Assembly: GCA_963844115.1 (NCBI GenBank)
Contig: CAWJNN010000037.1
Coordinates: forward strand, 1 to 64,000
Length of the DNA: 64,000 nucleotides
Reading direction: 5' to 3'
Source of the DNA: CS4-C045 sp963844115
Lineage (GTDB): Bacteria > Planctomycetota > Planctomycetia > Pirellulales > UBA7805
Made by a program: the position numbers and the translations under genes. This document shows, one piece after another, positions 7,643-17,213 of the stretch; position 1 is the first letter of the stretch, and each line of letters starts with the position of its first letter. The notes beneath the pieces were generated by a model. That model did not search any database. It was not told the DNA's origin and saw only the letters and a list, made by a program, of their open reading frames with translations.

Positions 7643-9115
7643 TTAGGGGGCACCGATCGGCAGCCCCACTAGCCACTTACGGCGAACGTGCGATCCCAAA
7701 CTTGCCTGCCGACTATCCAGCGACATCGGACTGTTGTCCCCCAGTACGTAGTACTCGTCGCTTCCCAAAACCATGGACGAACCCGATTCCTCGCTTGTAC
7801 GAACGTCTGTGTAGTATACGTCTCGATAAACCCGCAAGTTCGAAAGCTTCACTTCAAGGTTCGCCGCACCGACCGCCAACGGTGATCCGCTAGCGGCGCT
7901 GTTGGTCTCGAAAAACCCTGCTGCTTCCTCTTTTAGATGATCGTCTCCCGGCAACGGGGCATCGTCGGCGGCATGCACTAGAACTATCGCCCCATCGACC
8001 GAAAGCTGTAATCGATCGTCGAAGGTAGCCAGCTGCAGGAGGACGCGGCGAGAAAACAAGCGCTGCGAAAAACGAAACTCGTGAACCAGCTTGTTGCGAA
8101 CGTAAAGGCGACCTTCACCTTTGTGAACCTGCAACCGTACAACAAGAGAATCATGTGCGGACGCAAAAAGATACAGCGAACCTTTCCCTCGCACGTCAAC
8201 TTGTGCAGACAACATCAAATCATCAACTTCGTTTAACGCTCGTGACAACGAAGGGTTGTAACCATAGTCGTCAGTAACCGACTGGCTACGTGTAACCGTC
8301 CCATTTCCTTCCCGCGGTTGATGGACGTACCACAGCCAATCCGGCTTGTCGTTTGCGCGCGCCACTTTCCCGGACGCAACGCCATTATCAAAGCCATTAT
8401 CAGAGCTATGTTCAAAGCCATTTTCAGAGCTGTAGTTAAACCCAGCCTCGGATTCGACCCAGCCCGCGTCCTTCCCCCGTCGCCAACCTCGCGACCGAAC
8501 ACTTTTCGAGCTGCGACGGAACCGCGCGTCGTGCACCAGGATCGCCATCTTTCTCAGGTCATCCATCGACTTCTGCACGATACGACCGTTGACAAAAACA
8601 TCTCCATCGGCGACACGAATCGATTCGCCGGGCAGTCCGACGACACGTTTAACGCAATAGTGAGCCGACCGTCGAGGGCATTGAAAGATCACGGCTTCCC
8701 AGCGACGAGGTTCGCGTAGTGCCAGCGAGCACTTGTCGATCCACAACTTGTCTCCCCGTCGAGCGACTGCGCTTTCAGCGGCTTCAACGAGTTGACCGCA
8801 ATTCGGACACTGCGGTGATCGGTCATCCGTGGTGAACTCCCTGGCGAATTGAAACGGAAACGAACATGCATCACAGGTTATCGATGCGTGGGGACCTTTC
8901 AGAGCGTACGCCATTGAGGGACCTGCCACGCGAATCGGCACGACTAATCCTTCAATGCACCAGGTTCGCAGCAAGACGAACAGGATCAGGCTCAAGACGC
9001 TGAACTGCAGCCAGCGCCGGACAAAGGAAAATGCCGTAGAAGTACGACGAGCGCGAGGTCCAACCGGAAATCGATTCCGCGTTAAGCCGGCAGGTGATCC
9101 CAAGGCGGACGCCAC
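7643..9115 (-). CDS. Second signal peptidase I paralogue with inserted domain
   Basis: This 490-residue paralogue of the neighbouring signal peptidase keeps the catalytic Ser (VAGPSMAYAL), the Lys (YCVKRVVGLPGES) and the terminal box VLGDNSPMSLDSR, so it is probably active. It has a membrane anchor at about residues 35-52, a zinc-ribbon-like segment (CDACSFPF ... CPNCGQL) and, between the Lys and GDNS boxes, a beta-sandwich-like insertion (LYLFASAHDSLVVRLQV, FDDRLQLSVDGAIVL). A short tandem repeat gives SSENGFEHSSDNGFDNG in the linker. The start overlaps the end of the acetyltransferase gene by 34 bp; a later start would remove the overlap. The two paralogues may divide substrates, which is inference. 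Confidence 0.85.
   Translation of the reverse strand: MASALGSPAGLTRNRFPVGPRARRTSTAFSFVRRWLQFSVLSLILFVLLRTWCIEGLVVPIRVAGPSMAYALKGPHASITCDACSFPFQFAREFTTDDRSPQCPNCGQLVEAAESAVARRGDKLWIDKCSLALREPRRWEAVIFQCPRRSAHYCVKRVVGLPGESIRVADGDVFVNGRIVQKSMDDLRKMAILVHDARFRRSSKSVRSRGWRRGKDAGWVESEAGFNYSSENGFEHSSDNGFDNGVASGKVARANDKPDWLWYVHQPREGNGTVTRSQSVTDDYGYNPSLSRALNEVDDLMLSAQVDVRGKGSLYLFASAHDSLVVRLQVHKGEGRLYVRNKLVHEFRFSQRLFSRRVLLQLATFDDRLQLSVDGAIVLVHAADDAPLPGDDHLKEEAAGFFETNSAASGSPLAVGAANLEVKLSNLRVYRDVYYTDVRTSEESGSSMVLGSDEYYVLGDNSPMSLDSRQASLGSHVRRKWLVGLPIGAP
8390..8437. repeat. Two-copy 24-bp tandem repeat in the second signal peptidase
   Basis: A 24-bp unit starting AAAGCCATTATCAGAG is followed by a second imperfect copy, with a truncated third copy at the 5' side. 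It is in frame and encodes Ser/Asn/Gly-rich units in the linker before the inserted domain. Confidence 0.75.
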
Positions 9116-10445
9116 ATCAGGTCCCGCGAGAAAAGGGTTTGGACAACAACGGCGGCCAGCGAGGTTGACGGCAACAACCGGCCGGCGTCGATCGCTGTTT
9201 TCGCGTCGACGCAGCTCAATAACAAGCTGGTCCAGGTCGCCGTATCACACGTAACATAACTTCGGCCAAGCTTGCCTTTCTTCATTGTTGCGCCACGGGC
9301 GTCAACGGTCAAATGCCACTTTTCCCCATCGACGCACATCCCTAACTCGACGGGCACTTCCAATTCTGATGTTTGCAACCGAGCCAACAGGTCGACGCTG
9401 AGGAAGCGGGCGAAGTCCGGCGGGTTCAGAATCTTGACGAAAGTTGTCGTACCGCGAACTGGCCGCGTGGCGAAATAACCTCCATTAGCATCGCTTACCA
9501 AATCGTGAATCGGATGATCGGGAGGGCCATGAAAACGGATCGCATGGTGATCTTGTTCAATGGCGTCCGTGCAGGCGCGCCCAGCAGTTTGATCGCCACC
9601 GTGGGATGTTCGGGGTCCGTGAACATCTCCAGAATATGACGGTCTCGAACCACCGCGTAACCGACGATACCACTTTCACCGTCTTCCAGTGCCAGCCGGT
9701 CACGGCCTTCGATCGCCACGAAGATATGGTCGAACGCATGCCGACCGATCAGCCAGCGCCAATAATCTTCGCTGCGATCCAGCGCACCGAAACACTGATT
9801 TAGATTCGCTTGATAGATACGCATCACCGCCGGAAGTTCGACGTGTCGCCATAGACGAACACTTAACCTTTTCGATCGCTTGCGTACGGGTGCGAGCACC
9901 TCCGATTTGGAACGCTCGCAGCGCAACGCGAGTTGCGACAGTACGTCACGCGCGCTTGCTTCGGAAAAGACTCGCCCGCCGCAGGGAATCCAGCCGCTGG
10001 CAATGGCGACTTTGGTCTCCGAGGTCTGCAGCTCCCCAACCGCAAATCCGGCTTCGCGCATCCGCTGTTCCGCAAACCGGACCAGGTCATTGGCCACACC
10101 GCGGGAGCGGAATTCGGGCAGGACCGCCAGGTAATTCAGGCGACCGAACGGCCAACGCGCTTCGCCGAATCTCATGGTCCGCGAAGCCTGTCGAATATGA
10201 CCAACGATCTGATCGCCGTCCTTCACAACCGAACGGTCGGAGGGTTCGTAGAATGGGTCTTCCCGTTGAACCTGAAATTCCGTGGGCGACGACCTGTGGT
10301 AAACGGTCGCTAAGAGATTCTCGATCGCTGCGTGATCACCCATGGTGGCTGGCATCGGCTGCGATCGTCTCGAAGTGATCGCTTCGCGTAGTGCCGCCCG
10401 CGCAGTGCGCGACGCCGTCCGCATGGCTTCGAATCCTTTCTGCAA
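9082..10445 (-). CDS. Eis-like GNAT acetyltransferase with SCP2-type C-terminus, frameshifted
   Basis: The N-terminal part carries the acetyl-CoA-binding motif LAVLPEFRSRGVANDLV at about residues 108-124, typical of GNAT enzymes. A second GNAT-like region and an SCP2-like C-terminal domain (PRSRP-like fold suggested by FARFLSVDLL and WHLTVDARG) follow, as in the Eis family of N-acetyltransferases. The substrate is unknown. The reading frame breaks near 9585: the frame ending in PIIRFTIW is spurious, and the homologous sequence ACTDAIEQDHHAIRFHGPP continues in the other frame to the stop at 9082. Joined length is about 454 residues. ATG 10424 is an alternative start. The gene precedes the two signal peptidases on the same strand. 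Confidence 0.72.
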
Positions 10446-10666
10446 CGGACCCGGTCAAAGGTCCTGCGCAACCCCTGTTATGCTCCCGTTCGGCATTCGT
10501 CCGTTTACGCCAGACTCTCCATCGCGGGAGTTGCTATCGCATGTCTACCAAATCGAAAAATAGTCACGGCCCGATGTAATGCAAATCGGTCGAGCAAATC
10601 CGTCGTGACGATGTTTGACGATTAGTTCAGTAAACATATCTCCTTATAGCGTCAAAGTTACAACCG

Positions 10667-12310
10667 CTAAGACAAAATGTCCAGCAGGTAACTTCGCAAA
10701 ATATTTTCCGGGTGAAAGCAGAACGGATATTCCCGTGAAGACAAGATCGCTTCGCGCCGCAGCGCTGTGCGGACCTGTTCCAGTTCATCACGCAAACTGC
10801 GTACCGCAGTCTGCACCCAAGGCTGTAGAGCCTCGTTACTACGGCGAATTTCGACATGACGGGTGCGGGCGTTATCCGCCGTGACGGGCGTTGTAATCCA
10901 CCTGCGCTTATGGGCCACCCACTCGTCCCGTTCCCGGACATCCGCCGCGGAAGTCTCAGAGAAGTATTTCTCCGGGTGATACTTTAACCGGCGCGATCTT
11001 TGTTGAAGCTCGTGTAACCTATGGACGGTCGTTGGCGTAAACTCGATCGGCAACCGCTGCGTCCCCGACAGTGTCATAAAACGGGGCGGAGAAACGCCAA
11101 AAAACCGATCAATCAAAGCATCCGTCAATTGATCGTATTTAGCGCCGCCGATGCCGTGAATGAACAGGTCGCACAGCAGCAGACGAGCGAACATGGTCGT
11201 GACCAAAGCCCGCGGTCGTAGTTTGATGCCTGTGTTCTCAACACGTGCGAATTCCCGAACCGCTTCAGCCGCGCTCTGATCTGGCGACAAATTCAGCACC
11301 AATTCGATACCGTTCCGGTCGGCGAGCCGAAGCTTGTCGCCCTGTTGCCGTACAAACAGGCGCCGCCGTATCGGATTCTGGGCCGACCAGACCCAGAAGG
11401 GAGCTTCCAGCCACCGCTGGTCCATCGCCAGATCCGGTACCGGGTGTGCCGCACTGCGGACGCCGTGATTGCGTCGATATTCCGCCAGCGACAAATTGTA
11501 GACCTCGACAAACCGGGGAAGCTGAGCCAACAAGTGACTGGCAAACCAGGCAAAGGACTCCAACTGACACATCTTGCTTTGCGGTATTTCCAGCGTATCG
11601 AGTCCCCAGCGAGACTCGAGCAAGTGTCGGCCCTGGGCCAGGCGGAGACCCAAGTGTTCGGTCCCGGTGCGGCGGGAAACAACCAGGGGCCAGAATGTCT
11701 CCACGATTGGATTGGCGACGAGCGACGCGAGAATCTTTGTGGCCGTCGCTCCGAATTCCTCGAACGTCGTTTCGTCGGCGACCAGCACTTCCTCGTAGGG
11801 CACACCGACTGGGCCCGTATCCAACGCTACCGACTGAACGGTCGGATCGTCGACGGTGCCGCCGGGTACGCGGACGGCACGTGTATCACAAACATCCGAG
11901 TCAATGATCAGATGGATCGCGACGCCACCATGTCGCTCAGCGATTCTTGCCGCCGCGAAGTTCTTGCACCAGACACCGGGATGAAACAACTCGGGCTGAT
12001 GCCCCGTCATAATCAACGGGGCAGCGGGATTCGTCACCGCAGATGCGGATGGCCGATAGGTCGAAGTGTACGAGGAAGCCGCCCGCAGGAGCTCTTCTCG
12101 AGCGTGCCTGGCTAGCGCCTGCAGCGAACGACCTTGGCAGTCGTATTCGGCATAGGCTTTTCCCACCGCCGACGCATCCGATGCACGCCGCTGAATATTT
12201 TCAAACAGCGTCGCGTCGATCTCTTCCGGCGCAGGATCGCAAAACAAGCCACCGGTTTCTCGTGGCGCTTGCAATTTGCGATACTGCAACGCATCCTCGA
12301 CGACGTTCAT
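10667..12310 (-). CDS. BshC-like protein (putative cysteine-adding enzyme)
   Basis: This 547-residue protein has the length of BshC, the last enzyme of bacillithiol synthesis, and a related motif in its N-terminal third: IMTGHQPELFHPGVWCKN, comparable to the TGQQ-x-LF stretch of BshC. It is followed by IDSDVCDTRAVRVP and a long helical C-terminal part rich in Arg and Glu, as expected for the coiled-coil region of BshC. No signal peptide is seen. Similarity is distant and the partner enzymes BshA and BshB are not in the window, so the function is tentative. Its ATG overlaps the stop codon of the upstream GT2 gene by four bases, indicating translational coupling. Confidence 0.55.
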   Translation of the reverse strand: MNVVEDALQYRKLQAPRETGGLFCDPAPEEIDATLFENIQRRASDASAVGKAYAEYDCQGRSLQALARHAREELLRAASSYTSTYRPSASAVTNPAAPLIMTGHQPELFHPGVWCKNFAAARIAERHGGVAIHLIIDSDVCDTRAVRVPGGTVDDPTVQSVALDTGPVGVPYEEVLVADETTFEEFGATATKILASLVANPIVETFWPLVVSRRTGTEHLGLRLAQGRHLLESRWGLDTLEIPQSKMCQLESFAWFASHLLAQLPRFVEVYNLSLAEYRRNHGVRSAAHPVPDLAMDQRWLEAPFWVWSAQNPIRRRLFVRQQGDKLRLADRNGIELVLNLSPDQSAAEAVREFARVENTGIKLRPRALVTTMFARLLLCDLFIHGIGGAKYDQLTDALIDRFFGVSPPRFMTLSGTQRLPIEFTPTTVHRLHELQQRSRRLKYHPEKYFSETSAADVRERDEWVAHKRRWITTPVTADNARTRHVEIRRSNEALQPWVQTAVRSLRDELEQVRTALRREAILSSREYPFCFHPENILRSYLLDILS

Positions 12311-13161
12311 CCGGTGCTCTCTTCACAGGGGATGCCACGCGTGCCTTCATCATGTTGGCCTTCATCACGGTGGCTTGCGTCAGGGTGGCTTGCGTCAGGG
12401 TGGCTTGCGTCAGGGTGGCTTGCGTCATGTTGACCGTCGTCGCTCATCGATTGCACATCGGCCAGGCTACACCGAATAATCTCTTGGTAGTAGGCGAATC
12501 GCGTCCCACCGTCGTCCAGTGCCCCTCCAAAGGATCGCTCTTCTTCCAGGTAGACCAGCGGAATCGGCAGCTCGACGATTCGCATTCCCGCCTGGGTTGC
12601 GCGAACCCAAAGTTCCAATGGCATTCCGTAACCGTTCTCTTTGGTTACCAGCTGCGGCAAGGCACCGCCTCGATAGGCCTTAAAGCCACAAAACGCGTCG
12701 GTCAGTTGGAGGCCGAACATCCGATTCAATTCGGCCGTGATCTGCAGATTGATGTTTCGACGTTCTTCGGGAGCAGGAGCGTCACCGGGAAACGCCTCCA
12801 AATAGCGACTCCCGGAAACGATATCCGGTGGCGGATCGGGACTGCCCAAAAGTGCGTCGACAAACTGTGGGATCCGCTGCGGCTGGTGTTGTCCGTCGCA
12901 ATCAATCGTTACTAACGCCTGGTAGCCACGTTCGATCGCGAACAAAAAAGCCGTTCGCAACGCCGCACCATAGCCTTTGTTTTGCTTATGCCGCTGCACA
13001 AATATATCCCCGCGGCTTGCAATCGATTCCGATGTCCCATCGGTCGAGCCATCATCGACGACCAGGACATCGCGACTGTAGCGCAAGACCTGCTCTAATA
13101 CGGCCGATACATGCCGAACCTCGTTGTAAACCGGCAGTGCTGTAAGAAACCGCTCGGACAT
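12307..13161 (-). CDS. Glycosyltransferase family 2 (DPM1-like)
   Basis: This 284-residue protein starts MSERFLTALPVYNE and shows VVDDGSTDGT, the aromatic GYGAALRTAF and the acidic VTIDCDGQHQP, the classic set of a polyprenyl-phosphate mannose/glucose synthase-like GT2. It would be a cytosolic or membrane-associated enzyme making a lipid-linked sugar; no membrane segments are visible. The ATG at 13161 is chosen because the family's N-terminus starts there. The C-terminus ends in a repeat-encoded DASHP series just before the stop. It is translationally coupled (ATGA overlap) to the BshC-like gene. Confidence 0.85.
   Translation of the reverse strand: MSERFLTALPVYNEVRHVSAVLEQVLRYSRDVLVVDDGSTDGTSESIASRGDIFVQRHKQNKGYGAALRTAFLFAIERGYQALVTIDCDGQHQPQRIPQFVDALLGSPDPPPDIVSGSRYLEAFPGDAPAPEERRNINLQITAELNRMFGLQLTDAFCGFKAYRGGALPQLVTKENGYGMPLELWVRATQAGMRIVELPIPLVYLEEERSFGGALDDGGTRFAYYQEIIRCSLADVQSMSDDGQHDASHPDASHPDASHPDASHRDEGQHDEGTRGIPCEESTG
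12369..12428. repeat. Four-copy 15-bp tandem repeat at the GT2 3' end
   Basis: The unit GGTGGCTTGCGTCAG is repeated four times with degenerate copies on the far side. It is in frame and gives (DASHP)n in the last 30 residues of the GT2 protein, about 60 bp before its stop codon. Confidence 0.9.
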
Positions 13162-13279
13162 GGCCGCTCTCTGAACCCCCAGATGGCAATCTCGAAACAC
13201 TCTATTGTAGACAACGTTGGACCGCCGGTTAAGCAGTCAAAGGATTGGGCCACCCCAGTCGGTTGGTGACCGAGAGGGG

Positions 13280-13359
13280 GTCGGGAGTCTTTTTTCCTGT
13301 TGGTCGCCGCTTGCAGATTTCACGACCAAACTTTGTTGACAGGAAAAAAGGCTCCCGAC
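13280..13359. repeat. Imperfect 21-nt inverted repeat with T/A runs
   Basis: The arm at 13280-13300 (core GGGAGTCTTTTTTCCTG) matches the inverted arm at 13339-13359 with one mismatch. It sits at the left end of the repeat island upstream of the GT2 gene. Confidence 0.8.
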
Positions 13360-13361
13360 CT

Positions 13362-13807
13362 GGGGTGTCCAGTTTGGTTGATTTTGTGACGTAATTGAGG
13401 TTTTCACGAGGGCTCATTGTTGTTCCAGTCCCGAAGGGACGGCGCTATGATAGCCCAGGGTGAAGCAATGCGAGTGCAACGAGTCGTTGCGCAACCCTGG
13501 GTCACGAAAACCGAATTTTTTGTTAATAAGAACCCCAAAGGGGTGTCCCTAATTCGATCCCAACAAGGACCAGGCATGTCCCAATCATTGCCTTTGGGAT
13601 TGACGCGGCAACGCGCCGCGAAGTTAGGGCCACCCCGTTGGGGTTTTGGGATTGGGATCCGTTTCCGATCCCAGGGTTGCGCAACGTTCGCAGAGCTCAC
13701 GTTGCTTCACCCTGGGCTGTCCTAGGGCCATGCCTTCGGCATTATCGGGGCCGGAACAAAAACGGGTCCAACGCAATTGATCTAGTCCTAACCAAACTGA
13801 ACACCCC
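13362..13807. repeat. MITE-like interspersed element without transposase
   Basis: About 450 bp are bounded by near-identical inverted termini: GGGGTGTCCAGTTTGGTTG (13362-13380) and CTAACCAAACTGAACACCCC (13788-13807). Inside lies a second, imperfect inverted pair of about 50 nt whose arms (13452-13502 and 13670-13718) both carry CCCAGGGTTGCGCAACG and TTGCTTCACCCTGGGCT in opposite orientation. Open frames inside the element read through these palindromes and look non-coding. No transposase is present, so movement, if any, would depend on a source elsewhere. Confidence 0.7.
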
Positions 13808-13891
13808 ACTCCCGACCCCTTCAGGTGCGCGACCGCGTTAGGCACCACGCTCTGCGAGGAAGTCACGTGGAAGCGATCTGTGAGGGCATCC

Positions 13892-15656
13892 CTAAGACGA
13901 CTCGCCCTCAATCACAATCCGACGCCACATCTCCAACGTAATTAGCATCCAGAGCCGGATTCCGTATCTGCCGGGACCCTCTTGGGTGTCGTAATTCAAC
14001 AGCTGTTTAACGCGCTCAGGATCAAACATTCCGGCGCGACGAACGTGGCGCGGGTTGAGGATCTTGCGGGCATAGCGCTTCATTTCGCCTCGAAACCAGA
14101 AGTGGACAGGAACTCGCATGCCGCTTTTCGGTCGCGCAATGACTTCCGGCGGCAGTTGATCTTCGTAGGCGCGCTTCAACACAACCTTTTCGACTCCACC
14201 AGCCAGCTTGAGGCGCGACGGCATCTGAAAGCTAAGTCGAATCATCGCTTCCGAGAAAAGGGGCGAGAGGGGAACGATGCGCAGCACCCAGCATTCGTTC
14301 GACCTTTGGCAAAATCAGATGAGCGCCTTTGAGTCGAATATTGATCGACGACAGCTTATCTAGAAACCGTTCCGGCCGAGACGCTTCGAAGAACGGTCGA
14401 ATCACCTGGTCCAGGTCACGACGCTCGTCGATCTGCGCTCGCCATTCAGGGGCCAGCAACCGCGAGATCTCTTCGTAGCCCCGGCGGTACGAGGCCAGGT
14501 AAGTGCGCTCTCGAAAACGGTCGTCCCGTTCCACGCCACCATACCAATGGCTTAACAACATCGGAATGTTCTTGGGTCCACCGAAACAGGGATCGCCCCC
14601 TTCGCCGTTAAAGACTCGATTCGAATACTGGGCAGTTCGCTGCGCCAGTTCGAAGTTCGGCATGGTAATCGGGTCACCGATCGGATCGTCCAAATGCCAG
14701 ATCATTTGTCGCAGCCGCGGCAGAAAATCGTCTGGCCGAATCAAGATTTCTTCGTGTTGGGTTCCGCAACGCGCCGCGACAGCAGCCGCATACTCGAGCT
14801 CGTGCGGATACTTCTCGCCAAAATGTAAGGCAAACGTCCGCACCGGTTTGGTTGACTGGCGAGCGACCTCGGCGGTCACGACGCTCGAATCCAATCCGCC
14901 CGACAAGAAGACGACGGGGGACTCATTCGCGGGCATACGTTCCGCCACCGATCGTGCGAACGTTTGCCGGAACCGATCAACCCACCATTGATCCGGGTGG
15001 TTCCGACCATCCTCCTCGTGCTGGTCGTCCTCGAAGACGAAGTATCGCCACATTTTCGGATCTTTCCCCGGATCCAGCGTGACCGCATGACCGGCAGGCA
15101 GTTCGAAAATGTTCTCTAACATCGTTCCCTCGCCAGGAACGAAGCTGAACGTCAAGTACTGCGCAAGGGCCGCTGCCCGCAGTCGCTTGTCAAATCCTGG
15201 CGATTGCCACAGCGCTTTCGGCTCGACGCCAAACAGAAATCGGCCAGCGTGCCGGCCATAGTAAATGGTTCTGGCACCGCTTCCGTCGCGGACAAGGTGC
15301 AGTTGTGGGCCGTCCAACACGGCCAACACAAAATCACCTTGCAGTTCACGAACGAACGCCAGGCCCTCTTGCCGGTATCGCTGCAAAAGACCGGCCAATC
15401 CCGCCTTCGTTTGCCCACATGTCAGGAAACCCGCGAGGGCAACGACCTGCTGGCCGTCCGAAAACAGACCTACATCCAAAGAACCCGCAGCGATCGGATC
15501 GCTGGAGGGCGGGGTGTGGTGTGATTGATAGGCGACTGTTCCCCTGCGTTGTTCGTCGTAACATGCAAACGACGAGCCACGATGTGCGAGCGATTCGCCC
15601 ATCGTCCTCCGCAACGTGGCTTCCGGCGGGCCGGTGAATCCATAGATGGCACCCAT
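13892..15656 (-). CDS. Asparagine-synthase-like amidotransferase lacking Cys2, frameshifted
   Basis: The C-terminal half has the ATP-pyrophosphatase loop FLSGGLDSSVV and the family features HLDDPIGDP and NGEGGDPCFGG, as in AsnB-type synthetases. The N-terminal glutaminase-like domain begins MGAIYGFTG instead of MCGI, so the nucleophilic Cys2 is absent. The enzyme must use free ammonia or another nucleophile, or the domain is only structural. The product may be an amide other than asparagine. A one-base break near 14280 separates the main frame from the conserved C-terminus (IVPLSPLFSEAMIRLSF ... RPKSGMRVPVHFWF). Joined length is about 588 residues. It is the last gene of a minus-strand run beginning with fabI and starts 14 bp after the TPR lipoprotein. 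Confidence 0.8.
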
Positions 15657-15670
15657 AGTGATTGAGGCGA

Positions 15671-16264
15671 CTAGCCTGCCTCAGCGGGTTTTGCTTCGGC
15701 CGCAGGGTTTGCTTCGGCCGCAGGGTTTGCTTCGGCCGCAGGGTTTGCTTCGGCGACGGGGCGAATCTCGACACGGTCGAGAAAGTCCTTCATCGCACCG
15801 GCTTCCGCAGCGAGCGGGCCGTCCGGTCTGGCGGCAATGTCTCCGAAACGCTTCTTTGCATCCTCATATTGACCCTTGATTAACGCCAGTACGGCCAGCT
15901 TGTAGCGACATTTGTGGGCCTCGAGCGAAGCGGGATGATGGCGGATCGTCCAATCGCACCACTTGGTAGCGTCATCGATCTGGCCTTGTGCCAGATGTGC
16001 CTTAAAAAGAAATAGACCCGCGCGACTGGCGTTCTTGTGCCCCGGCTTTTGCTCGATGTATTTTTCTAACGCGGGAACGGCTTGTTGGTACTTCCCCTGA
16101 ACAACCAGCATCCGAGCATCCCGAAACTGATCGTCCGCCCCGCCCTGCTGCGGCTGACAACCGGTCAAGCCAACAATCAGGACCGTCGAGACCAATGCGC
16201 GCCGAACTCCGACCGCCGGGTTCCACCTGTCGTAACGTTTCTCAGCCAAAGCCAATGTATCCAT
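15671..16264 (-). CDS. TPR-like lipoprotein
   Basis: This 197-residue protein has a hydrophobic segment ending in the lipobox LTGC, so it is probably a lipoprotein. The body contains about three TPR-like helical pairs (ARMLVVQGKYQQAVPALEKY, AHLAQGQIDDATKWCDW, LALIKGQYEDAKKRFGD), suggesting protein-protein scaffolding in the periplasm. The C-terminus is a repeat-encoded AEANPA series that runs to the stop codon. ATG 16264 overlaps the upstream zinc-ribbon gene by 23 bp, so the genes are probably cotranscribed. The role in the cluster is unknown. Confidence 0.72.
   Translation of the reverse strand: MDTLALAEKRYDRWNPAVGVRRALVSTVLIVGLTGCQPQQGGADDQFRDARMLVVQGKYQQAVPALEKYIEQKPGHKNASRAGLFLFKAHLAQGQIDDATKWCDWTIRHHPASLEAHKCRYKLAVLALIKGQYEDAKKRFGDIAARPDGPLAAEAGAMKDFLDRVEIRPVAEANPAAEANPAAEANPAAEAKPAEAG
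15693..15746. repeat. Three-copy 18-bp tandem repeat at the lipoprotein 3' end
   Basis: Three exact copies of GCTTCGGCCGCAGGGTTT are followed by a degenerate copy. The unit is in frame and encodes AEANPA, ending about 20 bp before the stop codon. Confidence 0.92.
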
Positions 16265-17213
16265 CGCTATCTGCACCCGAGGTGGTTGTAAGAAGAATAT
16301 GCCCTAACGCTACTTGATCGGCCAACGACTGCGTCAATGCCACGGACAGAACCGCATAGGGTACCGCGTCCACCGGTAACCGGTAGTTGGTCTTTCCGGG
16401 TTTCAAGACGCGCAGCTTACCGATTCGTTTCACATCATCTGGGAAAAGTCCCAAGTCAATCTGAGGATGTTGCTGCCAGGCCAGAAATTGCGACTGTCCC
16501 ATACGAGCGGCCATTTCAACACCGTTGTCGGTTGAATCATGGAGGAAGAAGACGGGCAACTGAGGATTGTCTTGCAGCGCTTTCACCGCAAGCGGCACCA
16601 GGTACTTGGGATAACCATTCTCCGAGAGAATTAACGCTCGTTGCTCGGCATGAAAACTATTTTTCACAAACAGATCCACCAGGATGTCGTGCTGGACAAT
16701 GAGTAAACGCTCGACGCCATAATCATAGATATCAGGTTCTTGCCACTCCGGTGGCGGTTCATGCAGTGCCGGTTTCTGGATCAGCTTTTTGGGAAGTCCG
16801 TGACGTGCGCCCCACTTTTCGAGGATCCCGCGAAACTTTTCACGATCCGGTGGTGAGGAAATCCAGTTGTATAGCGATGCCAGGGCACTAATCATACTGG
16901 CCGCCAGCGCGAGTCCTGCCCAAATTGGAGCATTCTTGCCGCCGGCAAAGTACAGGCCGATTGCCAATCCCAAGAGGGCCAACGCGATGACCGCGGGAAT
17001 GAACGGCCGCGAGTAATTTTGTCGGCAGTAAACCATATAGAGCTGGTTTTCGGTGATGTGATTCGTATCGTTTCCGGTCGCCGAATTCAGCATCGCCAGA
17101 AACTTCGCGTCCGCCATGCCGTCGGACTTGGGATCTAGCGCAAAGCGGTAACCACAGGCGCAGGCCATCCCGTCCTTGTACTTATGGTTGACCGCACACT
17201 TGGGACATTTCAT
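16242..17213 (-). CDS. Zinc-ribbon membrane protein, unknown function
   Basis: This 323-residue protein starts with a zinc-ribbon-like segment (MKCPKCAVNHKYKDGMACAC), followed by two hydrophobic segments at about residues 72-90 and 95-115, then a long soluble C-terminal region. The C-terminal part (ERLLIVQHDILVDLFVKN, LPVFFLHDSTDNG) does not match a family I can name. Its ATG overlaps the stop codon of the cupin gene by four bases, and its end overlaps the TPR lipoprotein by 23 bp, so the three genes are probably translated together. Confidence 0.7.
   Translation of the reverse strand: MKCPKCAVNHKYKDGMACACGYRFALDPKSDGMADAKFLAMLNSATGNDTNHITENQLYMVYCRQNYSRPFIPAVIALALLGLAIGLYFAGGKNAPIWAGLALAASMISALASLYNWISSPPDREKFRGILEKWGARHGLPKKLIQKPALHEPPPEWQEPDIYDYGVERLLIVQHDILVDLFVKNSFHAEQRALILSENGYPKYLVPLAVKALQDNPQLPVFFLHDSTDNGVEMAARMGQSQFLAWQQHPQIDLGLFPDDVKRIGKLRVLKPGKTNYRLPVDAVPYAVLSVALTQSLADQVALGHILLTTTSGADSDGYIGFG

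Noticed and set aside
9689..10378. Plus-strand open frame of 229 codons
   Set aside because: It lies opposite the acetyltransferase gene and is Arg/Ser-rich without motifs.
13417..13725. Short genes inside the repeat island
   Set aside because: Both strands give open frames through the palindromes, with Trp/Pro-rich artefact-like sequence and no start signal.
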